Source: Tubulanus polymorphus
Lineage: Eukaryota; Nemertea; Palaeonemertea; Tubulaniformes; Tubulanidae
Length of the DNA stretch: 64,000 bases
Assembly: GCF_964204645.1 (NCBI RefSeq)
Contig: NC_134031.1
Location: forward strand, 19,589,307 to 19,653,306
Direction of reading: 5' to 3'
Shown: positions 1 to 12,200 of the stretch, in pieces
Position numbering within the stretch: position 1 is the first letter of the stretch
Layout of the letters: every line of letters starts with the position of its first letter
Translations under genes and position numbers: made by a program
Notes under the pieces: model-generated
The model's input: only the letters and a program-made list of their open reading frames with translations
The model's database searches: none
What the model was told of the DNA's origin: nothing

Positions 1-1015
1 CCCCCAATGTCTGCCTTAGAGATAGGGAATATCTGCGTGTAGTCATTCGTATTGCCCACAATGGCCCAAATCAACAGATGCCCTTCGCGTACTCAAACTG
101 GTGAACCCACGGAAACTTGGATCATCCCTCGCAGGCTCGATTCGGGGCACCCTTATTTATAGTCGCGATATACAAAACAATATTCGGCGATTATATAGAA
201 AACTGCACGAAATGATAAATATAGAGAGGTTCGTAATTACCCCAACAAGTCAAACCGAATTGTTCCGTTGGGGCCGATAATTTGAGTATATCGTGTCTAT
301 TAGCTGCATGGACGTGAAATCTATGCCTTTAAATCTAATATCGTTTCCATCATTGAGCAACATTAATATGGTTCTGGTTCTCGTGATGATTTGTGTTTTG
401 TGATCGTCTATTCCGGCGTGTTATATGTAAAAGCTGCAATAAATTCCCAGTTACAATTTTTCCTCCTCGTTTTATATACATGTATACATAGGACGATAAT
501 CACCTATGTTTCGCGTTGTCTTGAAACGATTCTCTTTAAATATATTCCAGTCGCGCGCTGCGCGGGTGGCTGCAATTTCGGGTTAAAACTTTATCACTAG
601 AATTATTTGATTACTGATGATTGATGATATGTGATTCCCCTGTCGTTAGGTCGCGCCTTCCCGTTATATAAAGTATAATTCAAAAGGTTCCTTCCATCAC
701 ATTTACATCGAGTTTTCTCTTATGAGGCGCCGAGATGGAATCCAAATTAGTCGATATTTTGCGGAGAAATATGGTCTCAGATGATATATACACATATACA
801 ACAAATCTATCCGCTTTTCGCTCTTTTTACTGAATATGAAGTGGCGATAAAGCTGAACGCAACGAAATCAATAGAAGTTTCAAATGACTAGATGAAATAT
901 TGATGGGATACGAAGCGGAACACAAATAAACTTCCATGCGTATTCTACCAACCCAGTCGACTCCACATTATCGGTTCTGCCATGGAATCTAAAGCCCGCC
1001 GCGCACACGGCAAAA

Positions 1016-1114
1016 CGTTTTTTTTCACCAAAACAGAAAACACACACACAAAACGTTTTATCGTTTGAGGGTAAAAAGTTTCGTGTTTTCTGTTTTGGTG
1101 AAAAAAAAAAAACG
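1016..1114. repeat. Long imperfect hairpin (inverted repeat)
   Basis: The left arm at 1016-1043 (CG, T-run, CACCAAAACAGAAAACAC) is matched by its reverse complement at 1083-1114. The only difference is the length of the A/T run, which is longer in the right arm. The spacer is about 39 bases and includes a short CA run. Transcribed, it would fold into a stem of roughly 28 bp. It may be a small MITE or a decayed foldback element; no target-site duplication is obvious. Confidence 0.6.
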
Positions 1115-1136
1115 TCTGCGGCCATGGTTCTGTATG

Positions 1137-1144
1137 TGACGTCA
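1137..1144. promoter_or_regulatory. CRE-like palindrome TGACGTCA
   Basis: A perfect TGACGTCA palindrome, with further TGACGT half-like sites at about 1213 and 1235. This matches the CREB/ATF consensus. It lies about 1.2 kb upstream of the LRR gene. A link to that gene is inference, and an 8-bp motif can occur by chance. Confidence 0.25.
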
Positions 1145-2372
1145 CAAAGCGTCTTGTCCGCCAAGTGCGGGTCACTCGCACTTATACTTAGTAACTGCAC
1201 ATCAGAGAATGATGACGTATATGGACAATAGGCGTGACGTCGGTGCAGATTTAGGACCCTGTTAAAGGACCAGGCCCGGTAGACACCATTTCAATCAAAG
1301 TGTTCTATCGTGAAACCTTCATTCAAACGCGTTATGGTCAGACTTTTGCTTTAGGGCGATACAGAGCAGCAGAACTGGTGCCATCCAGGTTCGGCTGGCA
1401 TAACATTTCAGACAAACGCTGAAAAATTCGTATGAGCCCTTTCCATAATGATATAACTTCGAATAGTATTTTTACATAAGAAAGTCATTTGTTATAGAAC
1501 AATGTACATTGAACTAAATAGACATCTTAATTCTTCTCATTTCAGACCTTAGAAAACAAACACCTGATCCGATGAATGAAAACTCGATGAAGAACATTTT
1601 TCTGGCGACGCTGAATCGGTAGTTTAGAGATAGGTGGACAAATCCATGTACGCTGATCAAAGAAACTGTCGATCGATACGGTGAAGATGGCAGACGATTG
1701 AATCGATAAAATATCAATAATTACTGAATTACTGCGCATTTTTCTCCCGATTGGACCGAATCACTCAGCTTCCTTTTAATCAGCGGAATAATATCCTGAT
1801 CTAGTGGAACTATTTCTATACAAGATGTCTTCGTTTGTTTGATTGATACATCGACTCGCCTGCCGCCGCCCGAGGGAGGAACAGATCAGACCGAGTTAAA
1901 ACAATCCGTTTATTTATATATATTTATTATGCATGTAGGCGTAATTAATGAATATTTCAGTTTCTGCTGCAAGGAATAAAATTCGTTTTTTGTTATAGAT
2001 AAATTGCCGAAGCGAAAGCAACCCGATTGTTTCCATGGAAATGATCGGTCGTAAAAATCAGGAAACGTAATCAATTTAGATTTTTCGGAGTTTCCTCCGT
2101 TCTGTTACGTTCACATCGTTGTATCCGAATGCGAGCAATTTTTGTGATCGGGATTATGTATATCTGATCAGCCCGACTGTCTTCAAGAAACGATAAAACA
2201 TTTCTCTCGAGGCCCATTTCGGTGATTGTACACGCAGACATATAGACTACAGTGAATTCGTTCAAAGCGTTTTGTCCGTATTTACATGTATAAGTATGTA
2301 AGATGGTCGCTAGTCGCTAGTCGCTTTTCGTGATTTCTAAACTTGAAAAAGTTCGTAAACGAAACGCCCGAG

Positions 2373-3659
2373 ATGGATATGTACGCGCGGATTATAGTCC
2401 TACTATGGATAAGTCTAGTCGACGGATTTCGGACTCACGGCAAGTCGATCTGTCCGCAAACGTTCGTGTGTATTTGTATCAGTAGCCGCAAATACGACCC
2501 GTACGGACCCGAGGAAGCTCTGGTCGACTGCTCGAGTATGAGTCTGATCACCGTGCCGCCGTTCCGCGATTTCGAAGGAATCGTCATCAAGGAAATTCTC
2601 TTCAATAACAACAAGATTAAACACATCAATGCTCGAGCGTTCGCCGGTTTAAACATTTCGCTGATCAGTTTCTCCAACAACCCGTTATCGCACATCGCTC
2701 CGAACTCTTTCGAAGGTATTCACGGCTTGACGACGCTGATGTTCGGCGGATGCAGTTTGTCAGATTTTCCGAACATTTTTCGCTACACGCCCGAAATCGT
2801 CGATTTGTCGATCGACAGGAACAACATCACGTACATCAGTCCGGGCACGTTCCAACCGCTCAAAAAACTGCACTTTCTCGACTTGAGTCGAAACCCGGTG
2901 CTATTTCACGATCATATTTTCGGCGGTTTGGAGGAGTCGCTTCGAGACTTGAAATTGAACGGTATGGGTCTCAAATACATTCCCGTGAACGCCATCAAAC
3001 GTTTGAAGCACATCGATAATCTAGAACTGCAGGACAATCTGTTCACTAAACTGACCAAGGATACGTTCAACGGTTTACCGAAAAATCGTTTCACTCATTA
3101 CATTTTCGATCGTAACGGAATCCGACATATCGACCCGGACGCGTTCCGGGATCACCCGACCCCGATCTATCTCGACCTTCACGGAAATAAACTAAAACGC
3201 CTGGATTTTATCGAGGAGCCGTGCCATTTTCAGTCTTCCGTTATTCACCTTCACGGAAACCCGATTCACTGCGACTGTAGAATCTACAACCTGACCAAAT
3301 ACCAACAAATAACTCTACACGGCGACTGCGCCACGCCCACTAAATACCGGAAATTACCGATCGCTCACGAACCCGAGTTACACGGTAAACACGGCAGCAG
3401 GCGCTCGTTCGCATCGTTCGCGGCCGCTGAATGCGGCGACCCTCACCCGGAGGAACGCATTCGGTGTCCGTGCCACCACGAAGAACCGATCGAACTACTC
3501 GACGAGCACGACAAACAACATATGCATCAAATGTCGTGTAATAATTACGTACTAGTGGAAGCGAACGAACAGAGTTTAAACCGGGCTGGAAACAACTATG
3601 TTTTCTCTATGGCAGCGGTGTTGGTATTACTGGCATCGATGTTAGCGACCACCAGTTGA
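2373..3659 (+). CDS. Secreted, probably GPI-anchored leucine-rich-repeat protein, intronless
   Basis: A single open frame of 428 aa. An in-frame TGA at 2331 precedes it, and the first ATG is at 2373 (another two codons later). Residues 1-18 form a signal peptide with a VLLWISL core. A Cys-containing N-cap (C27, C33, C35, C53) is followed by about nine LRRs (roughly residues 72-300) with LxxLxLxxNxI spacing. A partial C-cap follows (NPIHCDC and later Cys), then a His/Glu-rich segment with several Cys. The C-terminus is hydrophobic (about 409-428, FSMAAVLVLLASML) and has no cytoplasmic tail, as in GPI-anchored proteins. It resembles the connectin/chaoptin class of cell-surface LRR adhesion proteins, but I cannot assign an orthologue. 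It has no introns, unlike every other protein gene recognised here. Role inferred: extracellular recognition or adhesion. Confidence 0.88.
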   Translation: MDMYARIIVLLWISLVDGFRTHGKSICPQTFVCICISSRKYDPYGPEEALVDCSSMSLITVPPFRDFEGIVIKEILFNNNKIKHINARAFAGLNISLISFSNNPLSHIAPNSFEGIHGLTTLMFGGCSLSDFPNIFRYTPEIVDLSIDRNNITYISPGTFQPLKKLHFLDLSRNPVLFHDHIFGGLEESLRDLKLNGMGLKYIPVNAIKRLKHIDNLELQDNLFTKLTKDTFNGLPKNRFTHYIFDRNGIRHIDPDAFRDHPTPIYLDLHGNKLKRLDFIEEPCHFQSSVIHLHGNPIHCDCRIYNLTKYQQITLHGDCATPTKYRKLPIAHEPELHGKHGSRRSFASFAAAECGDPHPEERIRCPCHHEEPIELLDEHDKQHMHQMSCNNYVLVEANEQSLNRAGNNYVFSMAAVLVLLASMLATTS

Positions 3660-5033
3660 GACTATATGTGTGTACTGTGATGTAACTGGATTAAACGATT
3701 TACAATTCATTCTCAGTAATGGTATTACATACGTCGTCTTCAGTATACAGAGATACACGTACATTATTTCTCTTCATAAGATGGTCTACACGCGGGATTA
3801 TGGTATAAACATCGTCTGATAAGTCCCGAGTTGGGCGCAATGTCTATAATAGACACGAGCGATTTATGCGCAGTTTTAGCGTCGCTCTGCGATATCACAG
3901 TAACGAGAAATGAAATAACCGTTTAATTCCGGTGCTATTCCCTTGTCTCCTAGGATGGACCCGGGCGCATTTTGCGGTTAAAGTAAGCCGTGTATTTTTG
4001 TCGTCGCCAACTCTAGGAAACTGGCACCGAACGAATCTGCCCCGAGTGTTTTCGTGATTGAGAGGAATTAAAAAGTGTCCCAGTTCACGTTGAGCATCGA
4101 AAATCGAATTGAAGTGTAGCTGAGCCTGTGCGTGTTTTATGTGAGTTTGATATTCCTGAACAGATGTATACACATTGTGCATAGCTCGGCCTTATAAAAC
4201 AACTTAAACAGAAATCTAACATTGATAACATGTAATAATTTCGTGAGTTTCTGTTCGTTTTTTTTTTGTTAGTTTGTGTAAATGATATGTGTATTTACAG
4301 CGATTGTATTGGGGCAAATTGAAGTAAACCTTGAATCAAAATTGATTATGATGTTACCGTGTATCGGTTGAGAATTTACGAAGGGTCGATCTTTATAAGT
4401 AATTGCGACGGAGTTTATCAGATCGATTCGGACACAAGGAAGGGCTTTCCCTCAATCCGGGGTGCTCATTGATTCATTGATTTATTTGCTAATATATTAT
4501 TAATGGTGTGTATAGAGTTTCTGTTTTTGGTCAATATGCCAAAAATACAGTCATATTCAATGTGTGTGTGATTGAAATCATTGTAAATAGAAGAAGATAA
4601 AATAGATTGATTGAAATAATGTCAAAATAATCCAAGTGTAAATAGCGTTTCGATGATATCAATCTTTTGGATTTTGTTTTTAACGATGGTCTTGGGACCA
4701 AAGATGTGTGTACGCTTTTTTATGTTGATGTATGGGGATGAAATTGCAAGCTCAATCCTAAATGTAGCAAAATTAGTCCGCAATGTACATGTACTAATTA
4801 GACCAAGTAGGACCTTTGTCTCATTTCGCAAAATGCGGCGTTTTCTTACCCAAACAATTTGAATTCCTTATCGTCAATGAAGAATGGTTTTTAATATGTT
4901 AGTATGATGATAAGCGTTCCAATTTGATCGTTTTAGAATATTTCCACGATAATAGTATTTTTGTACGGACGCGCGTAGCCAAAGATCACTTGTATGAAAT
5001 ATGCAAATTCAACTCTAGTACAAACCGATGCAT

Positions 5034-5047
5034 ACGCCATCTGTCGG
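5034..5047 (-). promoter_or_regulatory. CTCF-like motif (weak)
   Basis: ACGCCATCTGTCGG matches about 12 of 15 positions of the CTCF core consensus read on the complementary strand (RGCGCCMYCTRSYGG). It is the weakest of four similar, same-orientation sites within 3 kb. Confidence 0.3.
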
Positions 5048-5939
5048 AATACAAGCCACCGTCTTCATTATTCGCAAGAAAAGCCGTTTCTACGATTCAA
5101 AATCAAGAATTGATAAAGCGTTTGAATTATATGATTCATAAGGCTTTATGTTCATAAATTTTGTACATAATCAAAATTGTGCTTTCTTTATTTTTAATAT
5201 TGACATGTACGGTTTTAAATCTTCTAATCAAGAATGGTTTCATTCACGATTTTAAAACGTTCGAATCGATAGAAATGACGTATAGGTCTGAATTACTATC
5301 GGTTCGTCAGTAACGATGTAAATAATGGTTTCATAATTAAGACTTTATTAAGGGTTATTGCGGATTTGTTCTTTGAAATCAGACATCCATTCAATGACCT
5401 GAAAGACACTTTGTCGTACATGTATAGATGATTGCTGTAAATACGCCCTAAGAATGACGCCTCCTAGCTATTAACTTTTGTACACATAATAACTTTAGAT
5501 TATGTTAAAATTGTAATAAAAATAAAATTCGATGTATCCGTCTTAAATAAAAAAGTTTTTTGTTACTATTTCCCTGGGATAAAGAATCTCTGCTACTTTG
5601 AGCGTTTATGGATATTCCATCGTTAAAAGCGGCTCATTTGGTTTTTCGTAATGCGGAGGTCCAAGTCCACACAGACCTGAAGTAGTCCACGGTGCTCTTC
5701 GAGGATCCACCAGCTTCGCTAGTCTTCATCCGAACAACGATTCCGAATTTCTTCTCACATTAGATTATAATCTATCCATGATGACTCGATTTCTACGAGT
5801 GATGAATAACAATTCTGCTATATTCGAACCCTAAAAATCACTCCGAATCTATCAGTAGTGTCATCAAGAGACGTGATTTGTCGATGTTTTATGTTGAAGG
5901 CTAAAACGAGTTTCAAGGATGCTGATTGAGTTGATGCAC

Positions 5940-5954
5940 ACGCCATCTAGCGGG
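5940..5954 (-). promoter_or_regulatory. CTCF-like motif
   Basis: ACGCCATCTAGCGGG matches about 13 of 15 positions of the reverse-read CTCF consensus, including the whole CCATCTAGCGG core. Function is inferred from the motif only. Confidence 0.4.
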
Positions 5955-6194
5955 ATAGCTGGTGGTACGGGGTCTCATCAGCTTTGTGAATTTAACCTAG
6001 ATAGGATGTGTTGAAAAATTCACGTTCGAAAGAATAAACAACTTCATGAACGGATCTAAGCTAAGGGGTTTTCAGGGGAAGGGTATTTTTTCTGGTGTCT
6101 GGGCCCTGTCTTTCCATTGCTCTCGGAAATTGCATATTTCTTCAAACGTTCTTGCTCCATAAAAACTAGCTAATGTCTGGAATGACAAACACGT

Positions 6195-6208
6195 TCGCCA
6201 TCTACCGG
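6195..6208 (-). promoter_or_regulatory. CTCF-like motif
   Basis: TCGCCATCTACCGG matches about 13 of 15 positions of the reverse-read CTCF consensus and has the same orientation as its neighbours at 5940 and 8061. Confidence 0.35.
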
Positions 6209-8060
6209 AAAATGACGTCTCTATCTAATTCATTTTTCTTTATTGACCAAAATAATAAAAGAACTTGAACAAAATCGATAAGAAAATCAAAATATCGAAA
6301 TCCCACATTTTTGTAGTAATTTAATTGCTTCAATGGTGCAAACCAAAGAAATGAAAATGTTCGCGAAATGAAAAAAGAATTGGCTAAGTATATCTTACCT
6401 TGAGAAGATCTTATTCAGAATATGGAAAACGATTCTAGATGTATTTATACATATATATAGAATAATGCTTAGATTCAATAATGCTTGAATTTTTATTGTA
6501 GTCCATCGTGAGGGGCGGAATATAGGTACAGGTCTAGACAGGAGAGGGAGGGGTGAAGAATTGGTCGTTCGCGCCCAGGTCCCCCTGTCCCTATTGAACC
6601 TATCCAGGATCAGTATGAATATTGCGATACTGTTGTTTATATGTTGCCGATGGCGGCGACTCATCGCCATCCTGGTGTGTGTGTCGATTATAGCTGTCAC
6701 GCTAATATAAACACGCTTTGACATCTCGGCTAAACCCGCAGATGATGCGAAGCGCTTCTGAATCATAATTAGATTCGAGTGAGGTCGGCAATAATAGCTA
6801 CGATAATGAGCTACTTCGTTATATGAATGGGTTATTAATGCGGTTTATTTGATGTAATTCTCGTCGCGATTGCGGCCAAATTACCGCCAATATTACGGTG
6901 AGGCCAAGCGGAAGAATACAACATTCGGTGACGTTGGTTAGTTTTCCGCGCTGTACCCCCGTCATACCGCATCAATCAGAGAATCCTCTACGCATTATCA
7001 CGGTTGTTAATAACATCAAGGGCTGTTAGCAACTTGAGACGGTCTTAATTGTACGAAAAGTTCGATCGTAACTGTTCTCAAATCTTATATCTGGTTTCAA
7101 AAAGCTAAATTCCTCGCGAATTTGGCAGGGATTCAGAATTTCGAAATGAATACAGGCATGAAATAAGGGCCACGGAAAAATGAAGTACGATCTTATATCC
7201 ATCTTATTCCGTTGTTTCTGAAAAGAATTTTAGTGCTCTTCTATGGACAGGATTCTGAACATTATGACATACATAAGATATCAACTGGGAGACCTAGATG
7301 AGAAAAAAAAACGATTTATAAACGTAGATTAAGTCTTTATACGTGGCTTTCATTTAGAAAACCCGGCTGTAGACAATCTGTTGATCGGGTATCTGCGAAA
7401 ATGAAAACATTTGGTGCCGATGTGAGATTCGAGTTTAGATTACAAAACTCACGCTTCAAGACAATCGACTCTCGGCGCAGTCGTTTCAATATCGCGATTA
7501 CAAAACAACACGAACTACGATTCACCTAAACCCACGCATGCCACAGCTGCTGTCTCGCTATATGTCGTCGTGATTTGCTTGTGTGTGTGTGATTAATTTA
7601 AGATTTTTCAGATATATGTACAATTTCTATTGAGATGGTTTGATAAACGTTCCATATTGAAGAACAATAAACAGTTTTCCTGTTACGAACACCCTGCGCA
7701 AAACTGCCATTGTTTTATTCACTGGTGGTGCACCGTGGATTCTTATGTTAGCTGGCTGTTCATCTAAATATTTAGGAGTTCAAATTATTTTGTCGAAACC
7801 GATTTGGTCTAAATTGTAAAATTGGTGGTCTGTTGTTTTTTTTTAAAGAGCTAAGTGAGAAATAAAAAAAAATTAAAACTTGAGTTTCCAAAAGTATTTA
7901 AATTTGGATGCTTTTCGCCTTGAGGTCAGTAAGTATAAAAAAAATCAATCTAACAGAAAATTCGTACCTAAAAATATTGCACGTGGGGCAATATATTTCA
8001 ATTCAGGTTTAATGAAGGTTTGATAGGTTATTAGTGGGTAAAACTAGACGGTTATAAAAC

Positions 8061-8075
8061 AGCGCCATCTAGCGT
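8061..8075 (-). promoter_or_regulatory. CTCF-like motif (strong)
   Basis: AGCGCCATCTAGCGT matches 14 of 15 positions of the reverse-read CTCF consensus RGCGCCMYCTRSYGG; only the last base differs. It is the best of the four sites between 5.0 and 8.1 kb. Confidence 0.45.
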
Positions 8076-8254
8076 TCATATCGTGAACCACAGTCCTCCG
8101 CTTGCTGCTTGTAATTTCTAGTCACGTGTGATAGCCATCGGGAAACAAGCGGAGCGCTTACAGCAGCGTAAAACGATTTAAAAGCATCATTACTGGACTG
8201 ATTTGCCTCGTCGTCTAAAATTCCCGAACATTGCAGACCGTCTGTTTGCGCCAA

Positions 8255-8267
8255 GGGGGGGGGGGGG
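8255..8267 (+). repeat. Mononucleotide G run (13 bases)
   Basis: An uninterrupted run of 13 G followed by TGGTGGGG. It is G-quadruplex prone and also prone to assembly length error. Confidence 0.8.
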
Positions 8268-9120
8268 TGGTGGGGACTAGGGTCGTATGTCTATCTCTTC
8301 CATCCGGAACGTCATAACAAGAAATATCATTTCATACTTTACCACACAAATATAAAAAGTGGTCATGGAAGCATTGAAGCAAAGGTATTTCTAGGAGATG
8401 TCGAATGTGTTACGCACTAAACAATGATTGCTGTAATTGTGTATGAAGCTCATACGTATTCATTCATCAGTGCAGTAAATAGACTCCTATTGCATATGGA
8501 AACTAAATCGCCCTCCCTTTGAACGCTTTGCGAATGAATTATGCCGCTAAGATGCGCTCGTTTGCCACTTTAAATTTCCCTAACGAACGTGACCTGCGTG
8601 GAAACGTCTAAAACGAGAACTCATGAAATATTGAACAGGAAAAACTGCCACGACGACGCTTGCGTGAGAAAGGAGCGCCGTAACGGAAAGTATTACCGTC
8701 ATTTAGTCGTCTGAAAGACGTAGAACTCCGTCACACCGGAACGAACAAATGGAGTTCGCTTAATTCGATCTGGAGAACACCTCCTCGTGGGCTCATTACA
8801 GCAATTATCATGCTTAATCAGTCCGACGGAAAAGACATGTTAATTGACCCAGGGGAATGATGGAAGAAACTTCAATACGTAGAAAAAGTCGTGTCAGTTT
8901 TGATGACTCCGTTTCATGGCTGTCGTCGTCATCGTGTTCATTAGTCAAAAGTTGATACAAAACAAACACAAGTTGATGTCATTATTGACATGTATACTTA
9001 ATACATTAAATACACACAAGAACCTACTGTAGAAAACTGTTTAACCTTTATTAGAGTACAAAAGTAAAATTTAATGCATAACTGCTTCGGATTTTGAGTA
9101 AAATCCATAAGATCCACAAA

Positions 9121-9294
9121 CCACGATCACACGGAGACGAGTTGTCGCGGGTCAAATCGGAAACGGATCAGCTGGTCAAATTTGGCTCGGGCCTGGTTCA
9201 AAGGTTTTGGTCGGGAGCCCATTGGCACCGGTGTAAACAGTTGTTCCGGCCCAAATTTGGCACGGGCCTAAAAATGCTGGTGTGATCGCGGCTA
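9121..9294. mobile_element. MITE-like element with short terminal inverted repeats
   Basis: The segment begins with ACCACGATCACAC and ends with GTGTGATCGCGGCT, an imperfect terminal inverted repeat of 13-14 bases. Inside are two diverged direct copies of CAAATTTGGCTCGGGCCTG (about 9177 and 9251). Length (about 175 bp), end structure and lack of coding capacity fit a miniature inverted-repeat element. No clean target-site duplication was identified. Confidence 0.4.
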
Positions 9295-12200
9295 TAAGCA
9301 CCTATAACAACTAGTTATCCAGAAGTCCTAACGCTATCACAGGGGAATCGTTTGATGAAGAACTAACTCGGTTTCATTGTGTAAATCTCGGTTAGTTAAT
9401 AATGGTTGGTTTTATCATGGTTTTATCCACTTAACGTCGTGTGAGCGCGATCTTCATTATCTCGTTGTTGAATCAATTTATCAGACTCAAGGCGCTAATA
9501 ATCGAATTCATCTCCATTAATCTAAAACCAGTCACACACACACACACAGCGCTCGTAACGCGTTATTTCAATGCAGTATCTCTCAATATCGATGCCGATG
9601 ATCGTTTTTCAACCGAGCTCTCGTTGATTGTATCTTATACTTCGTCATTTCGCGTCGTTACTTCGTCTCGGTAATTTTTCTCTCGATCGTTCGAAGGAAC
9701 CTCGCTCCGTATCCATTCTCGTTAACCTCATCTACATTTATAGGAACCTCAACGCGTAATCACTGTGAAATTGACTCCGCAATCAACCCCTCTCTGCGCC
9801 TCGGATAGACACCATTTCAACGAATACAATTTGTAATACATCTCTGAGATAAAAGAGGTTTTATTTTCTGCTTTCGCCAAAGAAGAACACTGGTAACAAT
9901 CTCGATTTCTCGAAACTTGATTAGGTTTGTTTGTTCAATTTGACGCATTTATCACAGATTTCCAGTTTCAATTTGAACCGTTAAACCTCAGGAAATCGGC
10001 TGACGTATTGACGTAGGCGGCCATCAGAACTATCGGCGGAGTCGTCTACAGACTGTCAAAACATGAATAGAACGCCACTCGTTCGCACGAAAATTATTCC
10101 GAATTTCCTCTAGTTTCAATCGAAGGTTTTATTCTAATGCGTATATCAATGACACGCAGAACAGGAACTTCAGGATTTCAATAATTCGCAAATGATTTTA
10201 AAATAGGCCAATATGACGTGTCGGATTAAATACTACGGTTTCGTTGTTGATGTGAACATCTGACGGTGTTTTAAGAGATACGGTTGTTTCGTTTTTGACA
10301 TCGACACTGGAATCATCTCTTGTTTCGCTGATTAAATCGAGCCGCGGGATCCGCCGCTAAAAGCTGCTTTGTAAAAAATCGCTCTTCGGCGCTGTATGAA
10401 TTTTAATCTAATAAAGGGTTATCGGTCGGTGCACGAATAGCCCTCTGTACATACGCTTTCCTTTCACACTCTTTCAAAAAATTCCCCCGTTCGAAAACAA
10501 AGGCATCCCTCGATGATACGAAACAAATTGAAATTAAATCCTATTTTCATTTGAAATTAATTTCTGTAAAGGGGAAATTACGATCACTTATGAATTGCAA
10601 CACGCGAAGTCAATGAAGCGCCATCGTCGACTATTGTCGGCGGTCCTTGTCCAAACAACGTCAATAATCTCGTTGACGTTTCATTGTTTGTCGTGATGCG
10701 AACGACAGAGCGCCGGCCGCCTCCGATGGTCGTTTGTTGAATATGGACGGCTCCGTGCCGGATTTTCCGAACGCAGGTTTAACCGTCTAATTTATCGGTC
10801 ATTAATACGAGATTTCGACTAATTAAGAACGAATATGATGTTTGACGACGGCTACCGTTCACACGAGAACTCGATCCTGAACGGAAACTGTTGAAGGCTG
10901 ATTCTCAAAAGCTAGAAAGCATGATCGTCGCAGCCTTCTACATGGGCAGTAAGCCTATAAACCACCCATACAGTCAAAGTCCGTTATAACGCTACCATCC
11001 TTTTTAATGCCACTGCTTTCTTAATGCCAAATGTTTTTTCTTCAGAAAACAAATTTGTGCTCAATCTAACTTAAATTCAATGAAAATATAAGTCTTTATA
11101 ACGATGCAAATTTCGTTTTAACGTCATATTTTTCATTGATCTTAACGGTTTAGCACTATAAAGCACTTTACTATATGAATTGAAACACAGTATTAGTCAA
11201 TTTATGCAGGGATGTACTAACAACAAATTAGTGTTTGCAGATTCAATATATTTGACAAATTGAAATAAAAAGTGCTAAACAACTATGCATGAGCGGACAA
11301 TGATTTTAATGCTATCGTTGTTGCTTGTTTTGAGGGATTTGTTCCTCATTCTATTCATAGATTGGTTAGGTAATGATGATTGTGTGAATACATCGCTTTT
11401 CGCGGGAGCAAATACAGAATAATGAAGTTCAATTTATTCCGAAGAAAAGAGAAAATCTCCAAGTTTGAACCTCGATGTTGAAGATAAACATTTATTTATT
11501 GTATTGAAACAGATTCGGTGGAATTCCTTCAACTAGTATCTAATCATCAAAATCTATTTGGAAGGTTCAAAACCTGTTCAATCATGCATCTAGACGTTAG
11601 TTTAGGAAATCTGTTAAACCTCGAAAAATCAATGATTCGAAAATGATTCATTCGGTCTAAACGTCACTTAGGCCTATACTCTCTTATTTTTGAAAATGGC
11701 TCATAGAATTGAGTACTTCAATATTGTTGTTTTTTCATCAATTGAATTGTATAGACAGTCACTTGCCTACGGAAACCAACACGAATTGACGAGACGTTGA
11801 TATTTTTTCATGATAAAAAAAGCAATAAATCGATGTCGATATCGGAGACTTTATTACACCAATGTATACGCATATTGTGATGAAATGTACACGTCGTATA
11901 GCAGTGGCACGTATGATTCACTGATGCACGAATGAGCAGCAATAAATATATTGACACTCATGTAAATTATATGTACGTGTTTTATGATTAACAATGAATT
12001 AGAGGGCATCCATCCACCCTTCTTTAGAGGGTATTCCCTCTATCTCTTAGGGCTCGGGCTCCTCGTCAAATATGTAAATTTTCAATTAATATGTAGTAAT
12101 CAAAATGCTCATGTTCATATATTTGAGTTAAATAAATTCATTCGTCAAATTGCATCGAATTGAATTCACTATTGTAAGTTCTAACGGATGGATCGGTGTA

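Larger units (their letters stand above)
1..2372. other. 5' non-coding stretch before the LRR gene
   Basis: No coding region can be supported here. Short open frames occur on both strands but none has recognisable protein character or a convincing exon boundary. The stretch holds a strong hairpin (1016-1114) and a few CRE-like TGACGT motifs (1137-1144, around 1213 and around 1235). The last few hundred bases presumably include the promoter and 5'UTR of the LRR gene at 2373, but I see no clear TATA element. Confidence 0.5.
3660..9120. other. Gene-poor stretch downstream of the LRR gene
   Basis: No protein gene recognised. The first part is presumably 3'UTR of the LRR gene; the nearest strong AATAAA cluster is at about 5515-5530, which would imply a long UTR, so this is uncertain. 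The stretch contains four CTCF-like motifs (5034, 5940, 6195, 8061) and a 13-base G run (8255-8267). Short open frames such as the one at 6395-6766 (-) have low-complexity, non-protein-like translations and are treated as chance. Confidence 0.5.

Noticed and set aside
1-160. Minus-strand open segment (GFTSLSTRRASVDLGHCGQY)
   Set aside because: No convincing splice acceptor, and it is cut by the window edge; could be a terminal exon but is unsupported.
880-1200. Overlapping open frames on the minus strand
   Set aside because: They run through the hairpin and its A/T runs (poly-Phe, poly-Lys), so they are a by-product of the inverted repeat.
6395-6766. 123-codon open frame on the minus strand
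   Set aside because: No signal peptide, domain or splice context; the translation looks like random AT-rich sequence.
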